64,000 nucleotides of DNA from Pseudomonas syringae (GTDB lineage: Bacteria > Pseudomonadota > Gammaproteobacteria > Pseudomonadales > Pseudomonadaceae): NCBI RefSeq assembly GCF_001698815.1, contig NZ_LGSI01000005.1, positions 190,306-254,305 of the forward strand, written 5' to 3'. Shown here piece by piece: positions 37,964-46,808 of the stretch. The position numbers and the translations under genes are program-made. The first letter of the stretch is position 1. The number at the start of each line of letters is the position of its first letter. The notes beneath the pieces were generated by a model. The model ran no database searches. It was given only the letters and a program-made list of their open reading frames with translations, and had not been told where the DNA came from.

Positions 37964-40828
37964 GTGCAATGGATTTTGCTGGTGGTGGGGCTGGGTGCGG
38001 TGGGGTATCTGGCCGAGGATCTGTTTTATCCGTGGATGAACAGCAGCGTGGCGATTGCCCTTGGCTGGGCCGCCTGGCTGAGTGTGCGGCTGGCTAAGCT
38101 GCGCAAGCAGTCGGCAGAGCAACGCGAGCAACTCGACGCGGCACAGAAAAACATCGAATCCCTGCAACAACGCCTGACCCGCCTGGAATTCCCGCCCACT
38201 TCCCCGTTCAGCAAAGCCGAACCGGCGCTCGCCCCTGCGCCGCTGCCCGAAGACGCCGTTATCGTCGCAACGCAATCCGCTGGGCCGGAGTTGATCTGGG
38301 ACCTGCCGGACGAAGCCCAGGCTCACTCGCAATGGCCACAATCCGCAGCGCCTTTGACTCGTGCTCCGGCACCTGACCTTGCGCCAAAAGCAGCACCAAC
38401 CGGCCCTAATCCGCTCAATGCCATGATCCAGAAAGCTCAGGACTGGCTGCTGGGCGGCAACACGGTGTTGCGCGTCGGCGTGGTCTTGCTGTTTCTCGGC
38501 CTGGCGTTTCTATTGCGTTATGCCACCGAAGGCATGGTCGTGCCGATTGAAGTCCGTTACGCCGGGGTCGCCGCCAGCGCGATGGCTTTGTTGGGTCTGG
38601 GTTGGTGGCTGCGACAGCGCAACGGGCCGTTCGCCCTGATGATGCAGGGCACCGGGATCGGCGTGCTGTACCTGACGGTAATTGGCGCGATGAAAGTCCA
38701 TGGTCTGCTCGACCCCAGCCTGGGATTTGTCCTGCTGGTGGCGGCGACGGCCTTTTCCGCGATGCTGGCGATCACCCAGAACTCCTTGGCCCTGGCTTGC
38801 GCGGCGGCACTCGGCGGTTTCGCGGCTCCGATCCTGTCGTCCACCGGGCAGGGCAGCCACATCACGCTGTTCAGCTATTTCGCCTTGCTCAATGCGGGCA
38901 TCTTCGCCATCGCCTGGTTCAAGGCCTGGCGCCTGCTGAACCTGATCGGTTTCTTCGGCACTTTCGGCATCGGTCTGGCGTGGGGCCTGCGTGGTTACAC
39001 ACCAGAATTGTTCTGGAGCACCGAACCGTTTTTGCTGCTGTTCTTCCTGATGTATCTGGCCATCGGCCTGCTGTTCGCCCGTCGCAAGCTTCAAGAGCTA
39101 CCAAGCGCCCCGCAAGACGACAGCCGCACAGCCATGCTGCACTGGTCCCGGCGTCAGGGTGATTACGTGGACGGCACCTTGCTGTTCGGCACGCCCATCG
39201 CTGGCTTCGGTTTGCAGTACGCGCTCATGCAGACCATCGAATTTGGTGCCGCCTTCAGCGCAATGGCATTTGGCCTTCTTTATATGGGCATCGCCCGCTT
39301 GCTGGCCGGTCGAGCACCGGGACGCGCCTTGTTGCTGGTGGAAACCTGTCTGGCGCTGGGCGTGGTGTTCGCGACGCTGGCGATTCCGCTGGGCCTTGAT
39401 GCGCAATGGACGACGTGCGCCTGGGCCATCGAAGGCGCTGCAGTGTTCTGGCTGGGTTTGCGTCAGCAACGGCTGCTGGCGCGGATCTTCGGGCTGTTGC
39501 TGCAGGCTGCCGCCGGGCTGGTGTTCCTCAACGAAATGAACGCCTGGTACTCGCCGCTCCTGGCCCACGGCGATTTCTGGACGCCGATGATCATTGCCCT
39601 CGCAGGTTTGATCAGTGCCCTGCTGGTGCAGCGCATCACGGTATCCGGCCCGCTCAAGGCGGAATATCTGTCGCCGCTGCTGATTCTCTGGGGTGGCGGC
39701 TGGTGGATATTGTCCCTGACTGTTGCTGCGCTGCGTTTCTCGCCTAATGACCTGCTGGCGACCTGGATGCTGCTGCTCGCGGCCGCCAGCGTTGGGCTCT
39801 GGACAATTATCGCTTTGCGTCTGCGTTGGCCGGGGCTGGCGAAACTGACGCTGGCCTTGACGCCGATCGGTGGCGTGCTGATGCTCTTCAACTGGCTGTG
39901 GAACGCTCATCCGTTCGCCCATTGGGCCTGGATCGGCTGGCTCGCGGTACTCGCGGCACACCTGATTTCTCTGCGCCGACTGGCAGACATGCTGCCAGGC
40001 AAAGCCCTGAGTCTGGCGCACGTATTGGGTTGCTGGCTGGCGATCAGCGTGCTGGCGCTGGAGTTGAGCTGGGCCATGGCGCAGCTGTCCGAGCATTACA
40101 ACGCCTGGCGCTGGCTGGGCTGGGCGCTGCTGCCAAGCCTGTATCTGCTGGCGATGACCTCATCACGCAATGGGCCATGGCCGATTGCCGCGTATCCGAA
40201 AGAGTACCGCGTCTGGGTCGCCGCCCCGTTAGCGCTGCTGATGCTGACATGGTTCTGGCTGGCCAACTCGTTCAGTGACGGCGCAGCCCATCCGCTGCCG
40301 TATATTCCGTTGCTCAATCCTCTGGAACTCGGCCTGCTGTTCGCGCTGCTGGGGGTATTCATCTGGACCCGAACCCTGTTGCCGCAGCTGGGCGTGAGCG
40401 AACGCCATGCACAACGTGTCGCGCTGATCGCGGCGGGCGCCTCGCTGTTCGTGCTGTTCAGCGCCATGGTCACGCGCACCGCTCACCACTGGGCTGGCGT
40501 GCCGTGGGACATCGATAAGCTGCTGGCTTCCATGCAAGTGCAGGCCGGGCTGTCCATCGTCTGGACGCTGATGGCGCTGACCTTGATGATCGGCGGACAT
40601 GTGCGCGCAAGACGCGAAGTCTGGATCACCGGCGCAGTGTTGATCGGCGTGGTGGTCGCCAAACTGTTCTTCGTCGAATTGAGTAACCGAGGCGGTATGG
40701 CGCGCATCGTCTCGTTCATCGGCGTTGGCGTTTTGCTATTAGTGGTGGGATATTTCGCACCACTGCCACCGAAAACGTCGGCAACCGATAAACCAGGCGC
40801 GCTCAATCCTGAGCCGGAAAACCCATGA
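37964..40828 (+). CDS. Large DUF2339 polytopic membrane protein
   Basis: A 954-residue protein. After an N-terminal membrane helix pair comes a coiled coil (QSAEQREQLDAAQKNIESLQQ) and a proline-rich linker, and from about residue 165 onward more than 20 hydrophobic segments. It matches the DUF2339 family, whose function is unknown; a transport or envelope role is only a guess. The start is GTG at 37964. Its stop overlaps the start of the DUF3999 gene by four bases, so the two products are probably made together. Confidence 0.88.
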   Translation: MQWILLVVGLGAVGYLAEDLFYPWMNSSVAIALGWAAWLSVRLAKLRKQSAEQREQLDAAQKNIESLQQRLTRLEFPPTSPFSKAEPALAPAPLPEDAVIVATQSAGPELIWDLPDEAQAHSQWPQSAAPLTRAPAPDLAPKAAPTGPNPLNAMIQKAQDWLLGGNTVLRVGVVLLFLGLAFLLRYATEGMVVPIEVRYAGVAASAMALLGLGWWLRQRNGPFALMMQGTGIGVLYLTVIGAMKVHGLLDPSLGFVLLVAATAFSAMLAITQNSLALACAAALGGFAAPILSSTGQGSHITLFSYFALLNAGIFAIAWFKAWRLLNLIGFFGTFGIGLAWGLRGYTPELFWSTEPFLLLFFLMYLAIGLLFARRKLQELPSAPQDDSRTAMLHWSRRQGDYVDGTLLFGTPIAGFGLQYALMQTIEFGAAFSAMAFGLLYMGIARLLAGRAPGRALLLVETCLALGVVFATLAIPLGLDAQWTTCAWAIEGAAVFWLGLRQQRLLARIFGLLLQAAAGLVFLNEMNAWYSPLLAHGDFWTPMIIALAGLISALLVQRITVSGPLKAEYLSPLLILWGGGWWILSLTVAALRFSPNDLLATWMLLLAAASVGLWTIIALRLRWPGLAKLTLALTPIGGVLMLFNWLWNAHPFAHWAWIGWLAVLAAHLISLRRLADMLPGKALSLAHVLGCWLAISVLALELSWAMAQLSEHYNAWRWLGWALLPSLYLLAMTSSRNGPWPIAAYPKEYRVWVAAPLALLMLTWFWLANSFSDGAAHPLPYIPLLNPLELGLLFALLGVFIWTRTLLPQLGVSERHAQRVALIAAGASLFVLFSAMVTRTAHHWAGVPWDIDKLLASMQVQAGLSIVWTLMALTLMIGGHVRARREVWITGAVLIGVVVAKLFFVELSNRGGMARIVSFIGVGVLLLVVGYFAPLPPKTSATDKPGALNPEPENP

Positions 40829-42210
40829 GGATCGCGTTCGTGAGTCGTCAGCTGCTGTTCAAAACTGTCGTGTTCGGCGCTGCGTTGTTGGCAGCGACGC
40901 TGGCCAGCGCCCAGGAAAACCTGAGCGATTTTGCCAGCCAGACACCCTTGAAGCTGACCGGCGAAGGCCCTTGGTATCGCGTCGATCTGCCGCTGACGGT
41001 GCAGCTCAATTCGCGGCAGAACAGCCTCGGCGACTTGCGGGTGTTCAACAGCGAAGGCCAGCTCCAGGCCTACGCGCTGACTGAAAGCCCGGCCACGAAG
41101 CACGCCGACCAGCCGTCCACCGCCGTAAAATGGTTTCCGCTCTACAGCGCCGCCGACAATACCGAAACCGCGCCAGGCATCCGCGTACAGCGCACGGCCA
41201 GCGGCACGGTGATCGAAGTGCAGCCGCAAAGTGATATCGAGGCGGGCGAAGAAGTGCTGCGCGGCTGGCTGCTGGACACCAGCGCCATCAAGGCTCCGCT
41301 GGAACAGCTGATCATCGACTGGGGCACCGAGCACGAAGGCTTCCAGCGTTTCAGCATCGAAGCCAGCGACGACCTGCAACACTGGAAGGCCTGGGGTGAC
41401 GGCCAAGTGGCGCGTCTTTCCTTCGCTGACGAGCTGGTCGAACAGCGCGAGGTCGCTTTGCCGGGCCGCTCGGCGCGTTATCTGCGCTTGTTGTGGAACG
41501 CACCGCAGACGGCGCCGAACCTCACCTCGGCGCAGCTGCTCAGCGCCAACACCGAGCGGCCGGAATTGCCGTTGACCTGGTCGTCGCCGGTGAGCGGCAA
41601 AGTCGAAAAGCCGGGGGAATATGTCTGGCAGTTGCCCAGCGGTTTGCCGGTCGAGCGCCTGAAGTTTGATATCGCCCAGGCCAACAGTCTTGCGCCGGGT
41701 ACGCTGTTTGGACGACGCAGCGATCAGGACGCGTGGCAACCGGTCAGCAGCGGCTTGTTGTATCGCCTGACCCAGAACGGACAGGACGTGGTGCAGGACG
41801 AACTGTTGTTGTCCGGCCAGATCGTTCGTCAACTGAAGCTGGAGGTCGACGAGCGTGGCGGCGGATTGGGCAATGAAGCGCCACAGGTGCGCTTTGCCGT
41901 GCGCGCCACCCAGGTCGTGTTCCTGGCGCGAGGCAATGGCCCGTTTACCCTGGCCGTCGGCAATCCGGCGGCAAAAGCTGCCAACCTGCCGTTGTCGACG
42001 CTGATTCCGGATTACAGCGTGCAGAAAATGAACAGCCTGGGCAAAGCCGAACCCGCTGGCGCGCCAGTCATCGCTGCGGCGCAGCCAGAACCTGCGCCCG
42101 CCAGCATTGACTGGAAGCGCGTCGGGCTGTGGGCGGTCCTGGTCTTCGGCGTGATCTTCCTCGGCTGGATGGCCTTGAGTACGTTGCGGGCTGCGACGCC
42201 CAAAACCTGA
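40825..42210 (+). CDS. DUF3999 envelope protein coupled to DUF2339
   Basis: A 461-residue protein with a Sec signal peptide (LLFKTVVFGAALLAATLASA), a long beta-rich periplasmic part with family-type blocks (LPLTVQLNSRQNSLGDLRVFN, LPGRSARYLRLLW) and one C-terminal membrane helix (VGLWAVLVFGVIFLGWMAL). Topology: periplasmic domain held to the inner membrane. Function unknown; a partner of the DUF2339 protein is inferred from the four-base overlap. Confidence 0.88.
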   Translation: MRIAFVSRQLLFKTVVFGAALLAATLASAQENLSDFASQTPLKLTGEGPWYRVDLPLTVQLNSRQNSLGDLRVFNSEGQLQAYALTESPATKHADQPSTAVKWFPLYSAADNTETAPGIRVQRTASGTVIEVQPQSDIEAGEEVLRGWLLDTSAIKAPLEQLIIDWGTEHEGFQRFSIEASDDLQHWKAWGDGQVARLSFADELVEQREVALPGRSARYLRLLWNAPQTAPNLTSAQLLSANTERPELPLTWSSPVSGKVEKPGEYVWQLPSGLPVERLKFDIAQANSLAPGTLFGRRSDQDAWQPVSSGLLYRLTQNGQDVVQDELLLSGQIVRQLKLEVDERGGGLGNEAPQVRFAVRATQVVFLARGNGPFTLAVGNPAAKAANLPLSTLIPDYSVQKMNSLGKAEPAGAPVIAAAQPEPAPASIDWKRVGLWAVLVFGVIFLGWMALSTLRAATPKT

Positions 42211-42224
42211 GTCGCCGCCGAATC

Positions 42225-42277
42225 GTAGGAGCGGCTTTAGCCGCGAGAAACACCCTCCCGGCTGAAGCCGGTCCTAC
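42225..42277. repeat. Short REPIN with unlike arms
   Basis: Left arm GTAGGAGCGGCTTTAGCCGC; right arm CTCCCGGCTGAAGCCGG with GTCCTAC. Loop only about 10 bp. Confidence 0.85.
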
Positions 42278-42428
42278 AGCATTGCAGGACTCACATATTT
42301 GCGATTTCCAGCTACGCTCAGCAAACACGTGAACTCAATGGGTGTTAACCCAGTCTTATGGGCAGTATTACGTCCCCACTCGCGTTAAACTGCGCGGGTT
42401 TTTTCATCCCCCATATTCGGAGCTCTCC

Positions 42429-43439
42429 ATGTCCCGCGTTACCCTGAGTCGCTATTTGATTGAGCAGACCCGCAGCAACAACACTCCTGCCGATCTGCGT
42501 TTCCTGATCGAAGTGGTGGCGCGTGCGTGCAAGGAAATCAGCCACGCCGTCTCCAAAGGCGCGCTGGGCGGCGTGCTCGGCAGCATGGGTACTGAAAACG
42601 TACAAGGCGAAGTTCAGAAAAAACTCGACGTGATCTCCAACGAAATCCTGCTCGAAGCCAACGAATGGGGCGGTCACCTGGCCGGCATGGCGTCCGAAGA
42701 AATGGACAATGCCTACCAGATCCCGGGCAAATACCCGAAAGGCGCGTACCTGCTGGTTTTCGACCCACTGGACGGTTCGTCGAACATCGACATCAATGCG
42801 CCAGTCGGGACTATCTTCTCGGTACTGCGTTGCCCGAACGAATACTTGACCCAGAACGAACCCCTGAATGAAAAGGCTTTCCTGCAACCAGGCACCCAGC
42901 AGGTAGCCGCTGGTTACGCGATCTACGGCCCGCAGACCATGCTGGTGCTGACTCTGGGTGATGGCGTGAAAGGCTTCACGCTGGATCGCGAAATGGGCAG
43001 CTTCGTGCTGACTCACGAAGACATCAAGATCCCGGAATCCACTCAGGAATTCGCCATCAACATGTCCAACCAGCGTTACTGGGAAGCCCCGGTCAAGCGC
43101 TACGTGAACGAGTTGCTGGAAGGCGAAGATGGCCCGTTGAGCAAGAACTACAACATGCGCTGGGTTGCCGCGATGGTTGGCGATGTGCATCGTATCCTGA
43201 CCCGTGGCGGCGTGTTCATGTACCCGCGCGACAGCCGCGAGCCGTCCAAACCGGGCAAACTGCGCCTGATGTACGAAGCCAACCCGATGTCGTTCCTGGT
43301 CGAGCAAGCGGGCGGCGCGTCCACCAACGGCCTGCAGCGTATTCTCGACATCCAGCCTGAAGGCCTGCACCAGCGCGTAGCGGTGTTCCTGGGTTCCAAG
43401 GAAGAAGTCGAGCGCGCCACGGCGTACCACAAGGAATAA
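42429..43439 (+). CDS. fbp: Fructose-1,6-bisphosphatase class 1
   Basis: A 336-residue enzyme of gluconeogenesis. Metal site [11 protein letters not shown], the [12 protein letters not shown] loop and the substrate region [20 protein letters not shown] are present. The start ATG 42429 follows CGGAG; the longer open frame is not conserved. A DUF924 gene starts 3 bp after the stop. Pseudomonads rely on this step because they lack phosphofructokinase. Confidence 0.97.
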   Translation: MSRVTLSRYLIEQTRSNNTPADLRFLIEVVARACKEISHAVSKGALGGVLGSMGTENVQGEVQKKLDVISNEILLEANEWGGHLAGMASEEMDNAYQIPGKYPKGAYLLVFDPLDGSSNIDINAPVGTIFSVLRCPNEYLTQNEPLNEKAFLQPGTQQVAAGYAIYGPQTMLVLTLGDGVKGFTLDREMGSFVLTHEDIKIPESTQEFAINMSNQRYWEAPVKRYVNELLEGEDGPLSKNYNMRWVAAMVGDVHRILTRGGVFMYPRDSREPSKPGKLRLMYEANPMSFLVEQAGGASTNGLQRILDIQPEGLHQRVAVFLGSKEEVERATAYHKE

Positions 43440-43442
43440 ATC

Positions 43443-44045
43443 ATGATTGCCCCTTGGCTGCCCTTGCTGGAGTGGTGGTTCGGCAGTGCCGAAAACGCCA
43501 CTGAAGTGGTGCAGGCCAAGGGCAAGCTGTGGTTCGGCAAGAAAAAAGCCCAGGACACCGAAGCCGTTGCTCGTTTCGGTGAACTGGTCGACAAGGCATT
43601 GGCGGGCGGTCTGAACGAATGGGTGGCAAACCCGGACGGCTGGCTGGCACTGGTGCTGTTGCTCGATCAACTGCCGCGCATGATCCATCGCGACACCCCG
43701 AAAGCCTTCGCCGGTGATGCCCGTGCCCAGGCCTTGGTCGAACATGGCTTGAAACTCGGCCGCGACCAACTGCTCGATCCGCTGCAGCGCACTTTTATCT
43801 ATCTGGTGCTGGAACACACCGAAAACATCGACGCGCAGAATCAGGCCGTCGCCCGTTTCGCCGAACTGCTCCCGCTCCTGCCCGCCACCGACCGCGACTA
43901 CTTCAACGACAGCCTCGACTATGCCGAGCGCCACCAGCAAGTCATTGCCCGCTTCGGCCGCTTCCCCCACCGCAACGAAATCCTCGGCCGCCCTTCGACG
44001 GATGAGGAAATCGAGTTTTTGAAGGGGCGTGGGTCGAGGTTTTAA
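43443..44045 (+). CDS. DUF924 family protein
   Basis: A 200-residue soluble helical protein of DUF924: WFGKKKAQDTEAVARFGELVDKAL, LLLDQLPRMIHRDTPKAFAGDARA and FIYLVLEHTENIDAQ are typical. TPR-like fold in the family; function unknown. It follows fbp by 3 bp and is likely in one operon. Confidence 0.9.
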   Translation: MIAPWLPLLEWWFGSAENATEVVQAKGKLWFGKKKAQDTEAVARFGELVDKALAGGLNEWVANPDGWLALVLLLDQLPRMIHRDTPKAFAGDARAQALVEHGLKLGRDQLLDPLQRTFIYLVLEHTENIDAQNQAVARFAELLPLLPATDRDYFNDSLDYAERHQQVIARFGRFPHRNEILGRPSTDEEIEFLKGRGSRF

Positions 44046-44068
44046 CGACCGTTGTGATAACAATCCTC

Positions 44069-44160
44069 CGTAGGAGCGAATTTATTCGCGAGAGGCCGTG
44101 ATAAACGCAGAAATTTCCACTGGCACACTGCCCCCTTCCCGGATAAATCCGGTCCTACGG
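44069..44160. repeat. REPIN with unlike arms
   Basis: Left arm GTAGGAGCGAATTTATTCGC; right arm TTCCCGGATAAATCCGGTCC. The two halves belong to different REP sequence types. Confidence 0.85.
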
Positions 44161-44178
44161 TATCGCGTGCGTTCAAAG

Positions 44179-44219
44179 CCGGATCGATTCACCGACCAAG
44201 GGAACCAGATCCGGTTTTT
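44179..44219 (+). terminator. Possible terminator after the fbp unit
   Basis: CCGGATC / GATCCGG arms with a 22-base loop followed by five T. Stem short and loop long, so weak. Confidence 0.35.
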
Positions 44220-44307
44220 CTCTTCTAAGCTATCGGCATTACGCCAGCATGTTTGTCCACCAGACCAATGCTGCGACGTTGCCCCCTTCCGTTCAGGAGC
44301 TTCATCC

Positions 44308-44562
44308 ATGTCTCTGCGCTCTCTCGCGTTGTTGTCGTTCTGCGTTTTGCTGGCCGCTTGCAGCAAGATCACTCAGGAAAATTATTCGAAAATTTCTGCC
44401 GGCATGGGCAAGGGCCAGGTTGAGAGTCTGTTAGGCAGCCCGACTGAATGTTCCGGCGCGCTGGGTATGTCCAGCTGCACCTGGGGCGACAAGAACAGCT
44501 TTATCAGCGTGCAATATGCTGCCGACAAAGTGGTGCTGTTTTCGGGGCAAGGTCTGAAGTAA
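44308..44562 (+). CDS. Small SmpA/DUF3862-like lipoprotein
   Basis: An 84-residue lipoprotein: signal MSLRSLALLSFCVLLAAC with the lipobox LAAC (C18), then a compact domain (YSKISAGMGKGQVESLLGSP, CTWGDKNSFISVQYAADKV) of the BamE/SmpA-like fold. Likely attached to an outer or inner membrane face. AGGAGC lies before ATG 44308; the upstream frame is not part of the gene. The lipocalin gene begins 3 bp later. Confidence 0.85.
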   Translation: MSLRSLALLSFCVLLAACSKITQENYSKISAGMGKGQVESLLGSPTECSGALGMSSCTWGDKNSFISVQYAADKVVLFSGQGLK

Positions 44563-44565
44563 GTC

Positions 44566-45144
44566 ATGATCAAAGTACTGATGCGATTTAGCCTGGTGCT
44601 CATGGCGAGCTTCCTGGCGATTGGTTTTGCTCATTCGGCTGACTCGCTTGAGCCAAAGACCGTCGATAACGTCGACCTGAAGAAATATCAGGGCACCTGG
44701 TACGAGCTGGCGCGCCTGCCGATGTTCTTTCAGCGTAATTGCGCCCAGTCCGAAGCCCACTATTCGCTCAAGGACGACGGCAACGTAGGCGTAACCAACC
44801 GTTGCCAGACTGCTGAAGGCAAGTGGGAAGAAGCGACCGGAACGGCATCGCCGCAGGTTCCAGGCAAGACCGACAAGCTCTGGGTCGTGTTTGATAACTG
44901 GTTTTCGCGACTGCTACCGGGCGTAGCCAAGGGCGATTACTGGGTGCTGTACATCGGCGACGGTTACAAGACCGCGGTGGTGGGCAATCCGGATCGCAAA
45001 TACCTGTGGTTGCTGTCGCGCACGCCAACCGTGTCGGACGCCACCAAGGCCGAACTGCTGAGCAAAGCCCAGCAGCAGGGCTATGACACTACCAAGCTGA
45101 TCTGGCGGGTTGAAGATTCGAAGATCGCCAAGGCTGGGAAATAA
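44566..45144 (+). CDS. Periplasmic lipocalin (Blc-like)
   Basis: A 192-residue lipocalin. The N-terminus LVLMASFLAIGFAHSADS is a Sec signal without a lipobox cysteine, unlike enteric Blc, so the product is probably soluble in the periplasm. Lipocalin signature YQGTWYELARLP, then CQTAEGKWEEATGTA, WVLYIGDGYKTAVVGNP and the helical end. It probably binds lipids or fatty acids. Same unit as the small lipoprotein. Confidence 0.9.
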   Translation: MIKVLMRFSLVLMASFLAIGFAHSADSLEPKTVDNVDLKKYQGTWYELARLPMFFQRNCAQSEAHYSLKDDGNVGVTNRCQTAEGKWEEATGTASPQVPGKTDKLWVVFDNWFSRLLPGVAKGDYWVLYIGDGYKTAVVGNPDRKYLWLLSRTPTVSDATKAELLSKAQQQGYDTTKLIWRVEDSKIAKAGK

Positions 45145-45150
45145 TCTCCC

Positions 45151-45253
45151 GTTGGAGCCGAGCTTGCTCGCGAAGAACTTGACGCGGTATGCCTGATTAA
45201 CCGCATCAGCCCTGTTCGCGGGCAAGTCGGAATCGCCGCCCGCTCGCTCCAAC
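45151..45253. repeat. REPIN with an insertion in the right arm
   Basis: Left arm GTTGGAGCCGAGCTTGCTC. The right arm is split by about 17 bases (TCGGAATCGCCGCCCGC), as at 26341. Confidence 0.8.
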
Positions 45254-45269
45254 GTTACAAACGTCGGAG

Positions 45270-46631
45270 TTAACCCAACATCTCCCGCAACACCTGGGCG
45301 AACTCCCGATTGCTCTGTTCTTCCCCGGCATGACGTCCTTCGCGCACGACCCATTGGCCGTTGACCATCACGTCGCGAATCTGCCGATCGCCACCCGCAA
45401 ACAGCCAACGGTTGAGAATCCCGTCGCCCGACGCCGTGGCGATATACGGATCATTGCCGTCCAGCACCAGCCAGTCGGCACGTTGCCCGATCTGCAACAG
45501 GCCGATTGGCTGACCCAAAGCCTGCGCCCCGCCCGTCAACGCCGCGTCGTATAACGTCCGGCCAACCATCGGCTGATCGCTGCGATACAAGCGATTGCGG
45601 CGCTGGTCGCGCAAGCGCTGCCCGTACTCCAGCCAGCGCAGCTCTTCGACGACACTGAGCGAAACGTGGCTGTCCGAGCCAATCCCCCAGCGCCCGCCTT
45701 GGGCGATGTAATCGACAGCAGGGAAAATCCCGTCGCCCAGGTTCGCTTCCGTGGTCAGGCACAGACCCGCCACCGCGCCACTTTTGGCCATCAGCGCAAC
45801 CTCGTCCAGCTGCGCGTGAGTGGCATGAACCAGACACCAGCGCTCGTCCACCGGCGCGTTTTCATACAGCCATTGCAGCGGCCGTCGCCCGCTCCAGGCC
45901 AGGCAGTCATCGACTTCCTTCTGTTGCTCGGCGATGTGGATATGCACCGGACATTGCCGGTCGCTGGCGCCCAGCACATCGCTGATCTGCTGCGGCGTGA
46001 CGGCGCGCAACGAGTGAAAGCACAGCCCCAAAGCTTGGGCCGGCTGTTTTGCCAGCAGCGGTTGCAAGCGCGATTGCAGATCCAGATAGCTGTCTGTGCT
46101 GTGAATAAACCGCCGCTGACCTTCATTCGGTGCTTGCCCGCCAAAGCCGGAATGGCTGTAAAGCACCGGCAGCAGCGTCAGGCCAATACCGGCGGAGCTG
46201 GCGGCCTGGCTGATGTGCAACGCGAGTTCGGCGGGGTCGGCGTAGGGCTTGCCGTGGGTGTCTTGATGCACGTAATGGAATTCAGCCACCGAGGTGAAGC
46301 CGCCCTTGAGCATCTCGATGTACAGCTGACGGGCGATGACGCCCAATTGCTGCGGACTGATCTGCCCGACCAGGCGGTACATGAGGTCGCGCCAGGTCCA
46401 GAAGCTGTCGTTGGGATTGCCCGCCACCTCGGCCAGGCCGGCCATCGCCCGCTGAAAGGCGTGGGAATGCAGATTCGGCATGCCCGCCAGTAAAGGCCCG
46501 TTGAGCAACTCGGCGCCATTCGCGTCGGCATCGGCCGTTACCTGCGTGATAAAGCCATTACCGACTTCAAGACGCACGTTGTTGGCCCAACCACTGGGTA
46601 ATAATGCACGCTCGGAAAAGAAGGCGGACAT
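45270..46631 (-). CDS. hutF: Formimidoylglutamate deiminase
   Basis: A 453-residue metal-dependent amidohydrolase that deaminates N-formimino-L-glutamate to N-formylglutamate, the branch of histidine breakdown that goes through HutG. Metal ligands in NLHSHAFQR, the second histidine region IHIAEQQKEVDDCLAW, and SDSHVSLSVVEELRWLEYGQ. Divergent from hutC. A promoter and a HutC-type operator lie 28-64 bp upstream. Confidence 0.97.
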   Translation of the reverse strand: MSAFFSERALLPSGWANNVRLEVGNGFITQVTADADANGAELLNGPLLAGMPNLHSHAFQRAMAGLAEVAGNPNDSFWTWRDLMYRLVGQISPQQLGVIARQLYIEMLKGGFTSVAEFHYVHQDTHGKPYADPAELALHISQAASSAGIGLTLLPVLYSHSGFGGQAPNEGQRRFIHSTDSYLDLQSRLQPLLAKQPAQALGLCFHSLRAVTPQQISDVLGASDRQCPVHIHIAEQQKEVDDCLAWSGRRPLQWLYENAPVDERWCLVHATHAQLDEVALMAKSGAVAGLCLTTEANLGDGIFPAVDYIAQGGRWGIGSDSHVSLSVVEELRWLEYGQRLRDQRRNRLYRSDQPMVGRTLYDAALTGGAQALGQPIGLLQIGQRADWLVLDGNDPYIATASGDGILNRWLFAGGDRQIRDVMVNGQWVVREGRHAGEEQSNREFAQVLREMLG

Positions 46632-46658
46632 GGCTCTGCATCCCGAAAAGAAGTGATT

Positions 46659-46668
46659 TGTATATACA
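46659..46668. promoter_or_regulatory. HutC-type operator at hutF
   Basis: TGTATATACA, a perfect palindrome fitting TGTA-N2-TACA. A second half-site pattern (TATACA) continues to 46674. It overlaps the -10 element of the predicted hutF promoter, the position expected for a repressor. Confidence 0.72.
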
Positions 46669-46695
46669 TATACAGACGTTTGCCTGCTGGGTAAA
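46667..46695 (-). promoter_or_regulatory. Sigma-70-like promoter for hutF
   Basis: Read on the minus strand: TTTACC (46690-46695), 17-bp spacer, TATATG (46667-46672). Four of six matches in each box. The start site would fall near 46660, within the operator. Confidence 0.5.
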
Positions 46696-46753
46696 CTCCG
46701 ACAAGCTTGCCGCCGGACCGGTTAGTGGTTAGCGTGAGCACACTTACGTAACA

Positions 46754-46781
46754 GTCGACGCACCCCGTAACCTGCGTCGAC
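46754..46781 (+). promoter_or_regulatory. Hairpin in the hutC leader
   Basis: GTCGACGCA / TGCGTCGAC, perfect 9-bp arms with a 10-base loop, ending 27 bp before the hutC GTG and directly against an upstream unused ATG. It could fold in the mRNA or bind protein as DNA. Confidence 0.5.
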
Positions 46782-46808
46782 ATGACCATTGAAAACAAGG
46801 ATTGCCCA

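Noticed and set aside
42345..44063. Open frame of about 570 codons opposite fbp and the DUF924 gene
   Set aside because: Covers two conserved genes; antisense shadow.
46782..46808. ATG at 46782 as the hutC start
   Set aside because: No ribosome site, adjoins a hairpin, and adds residues not seen in the family; GTG 46809 has CAAGGA at good spacing.
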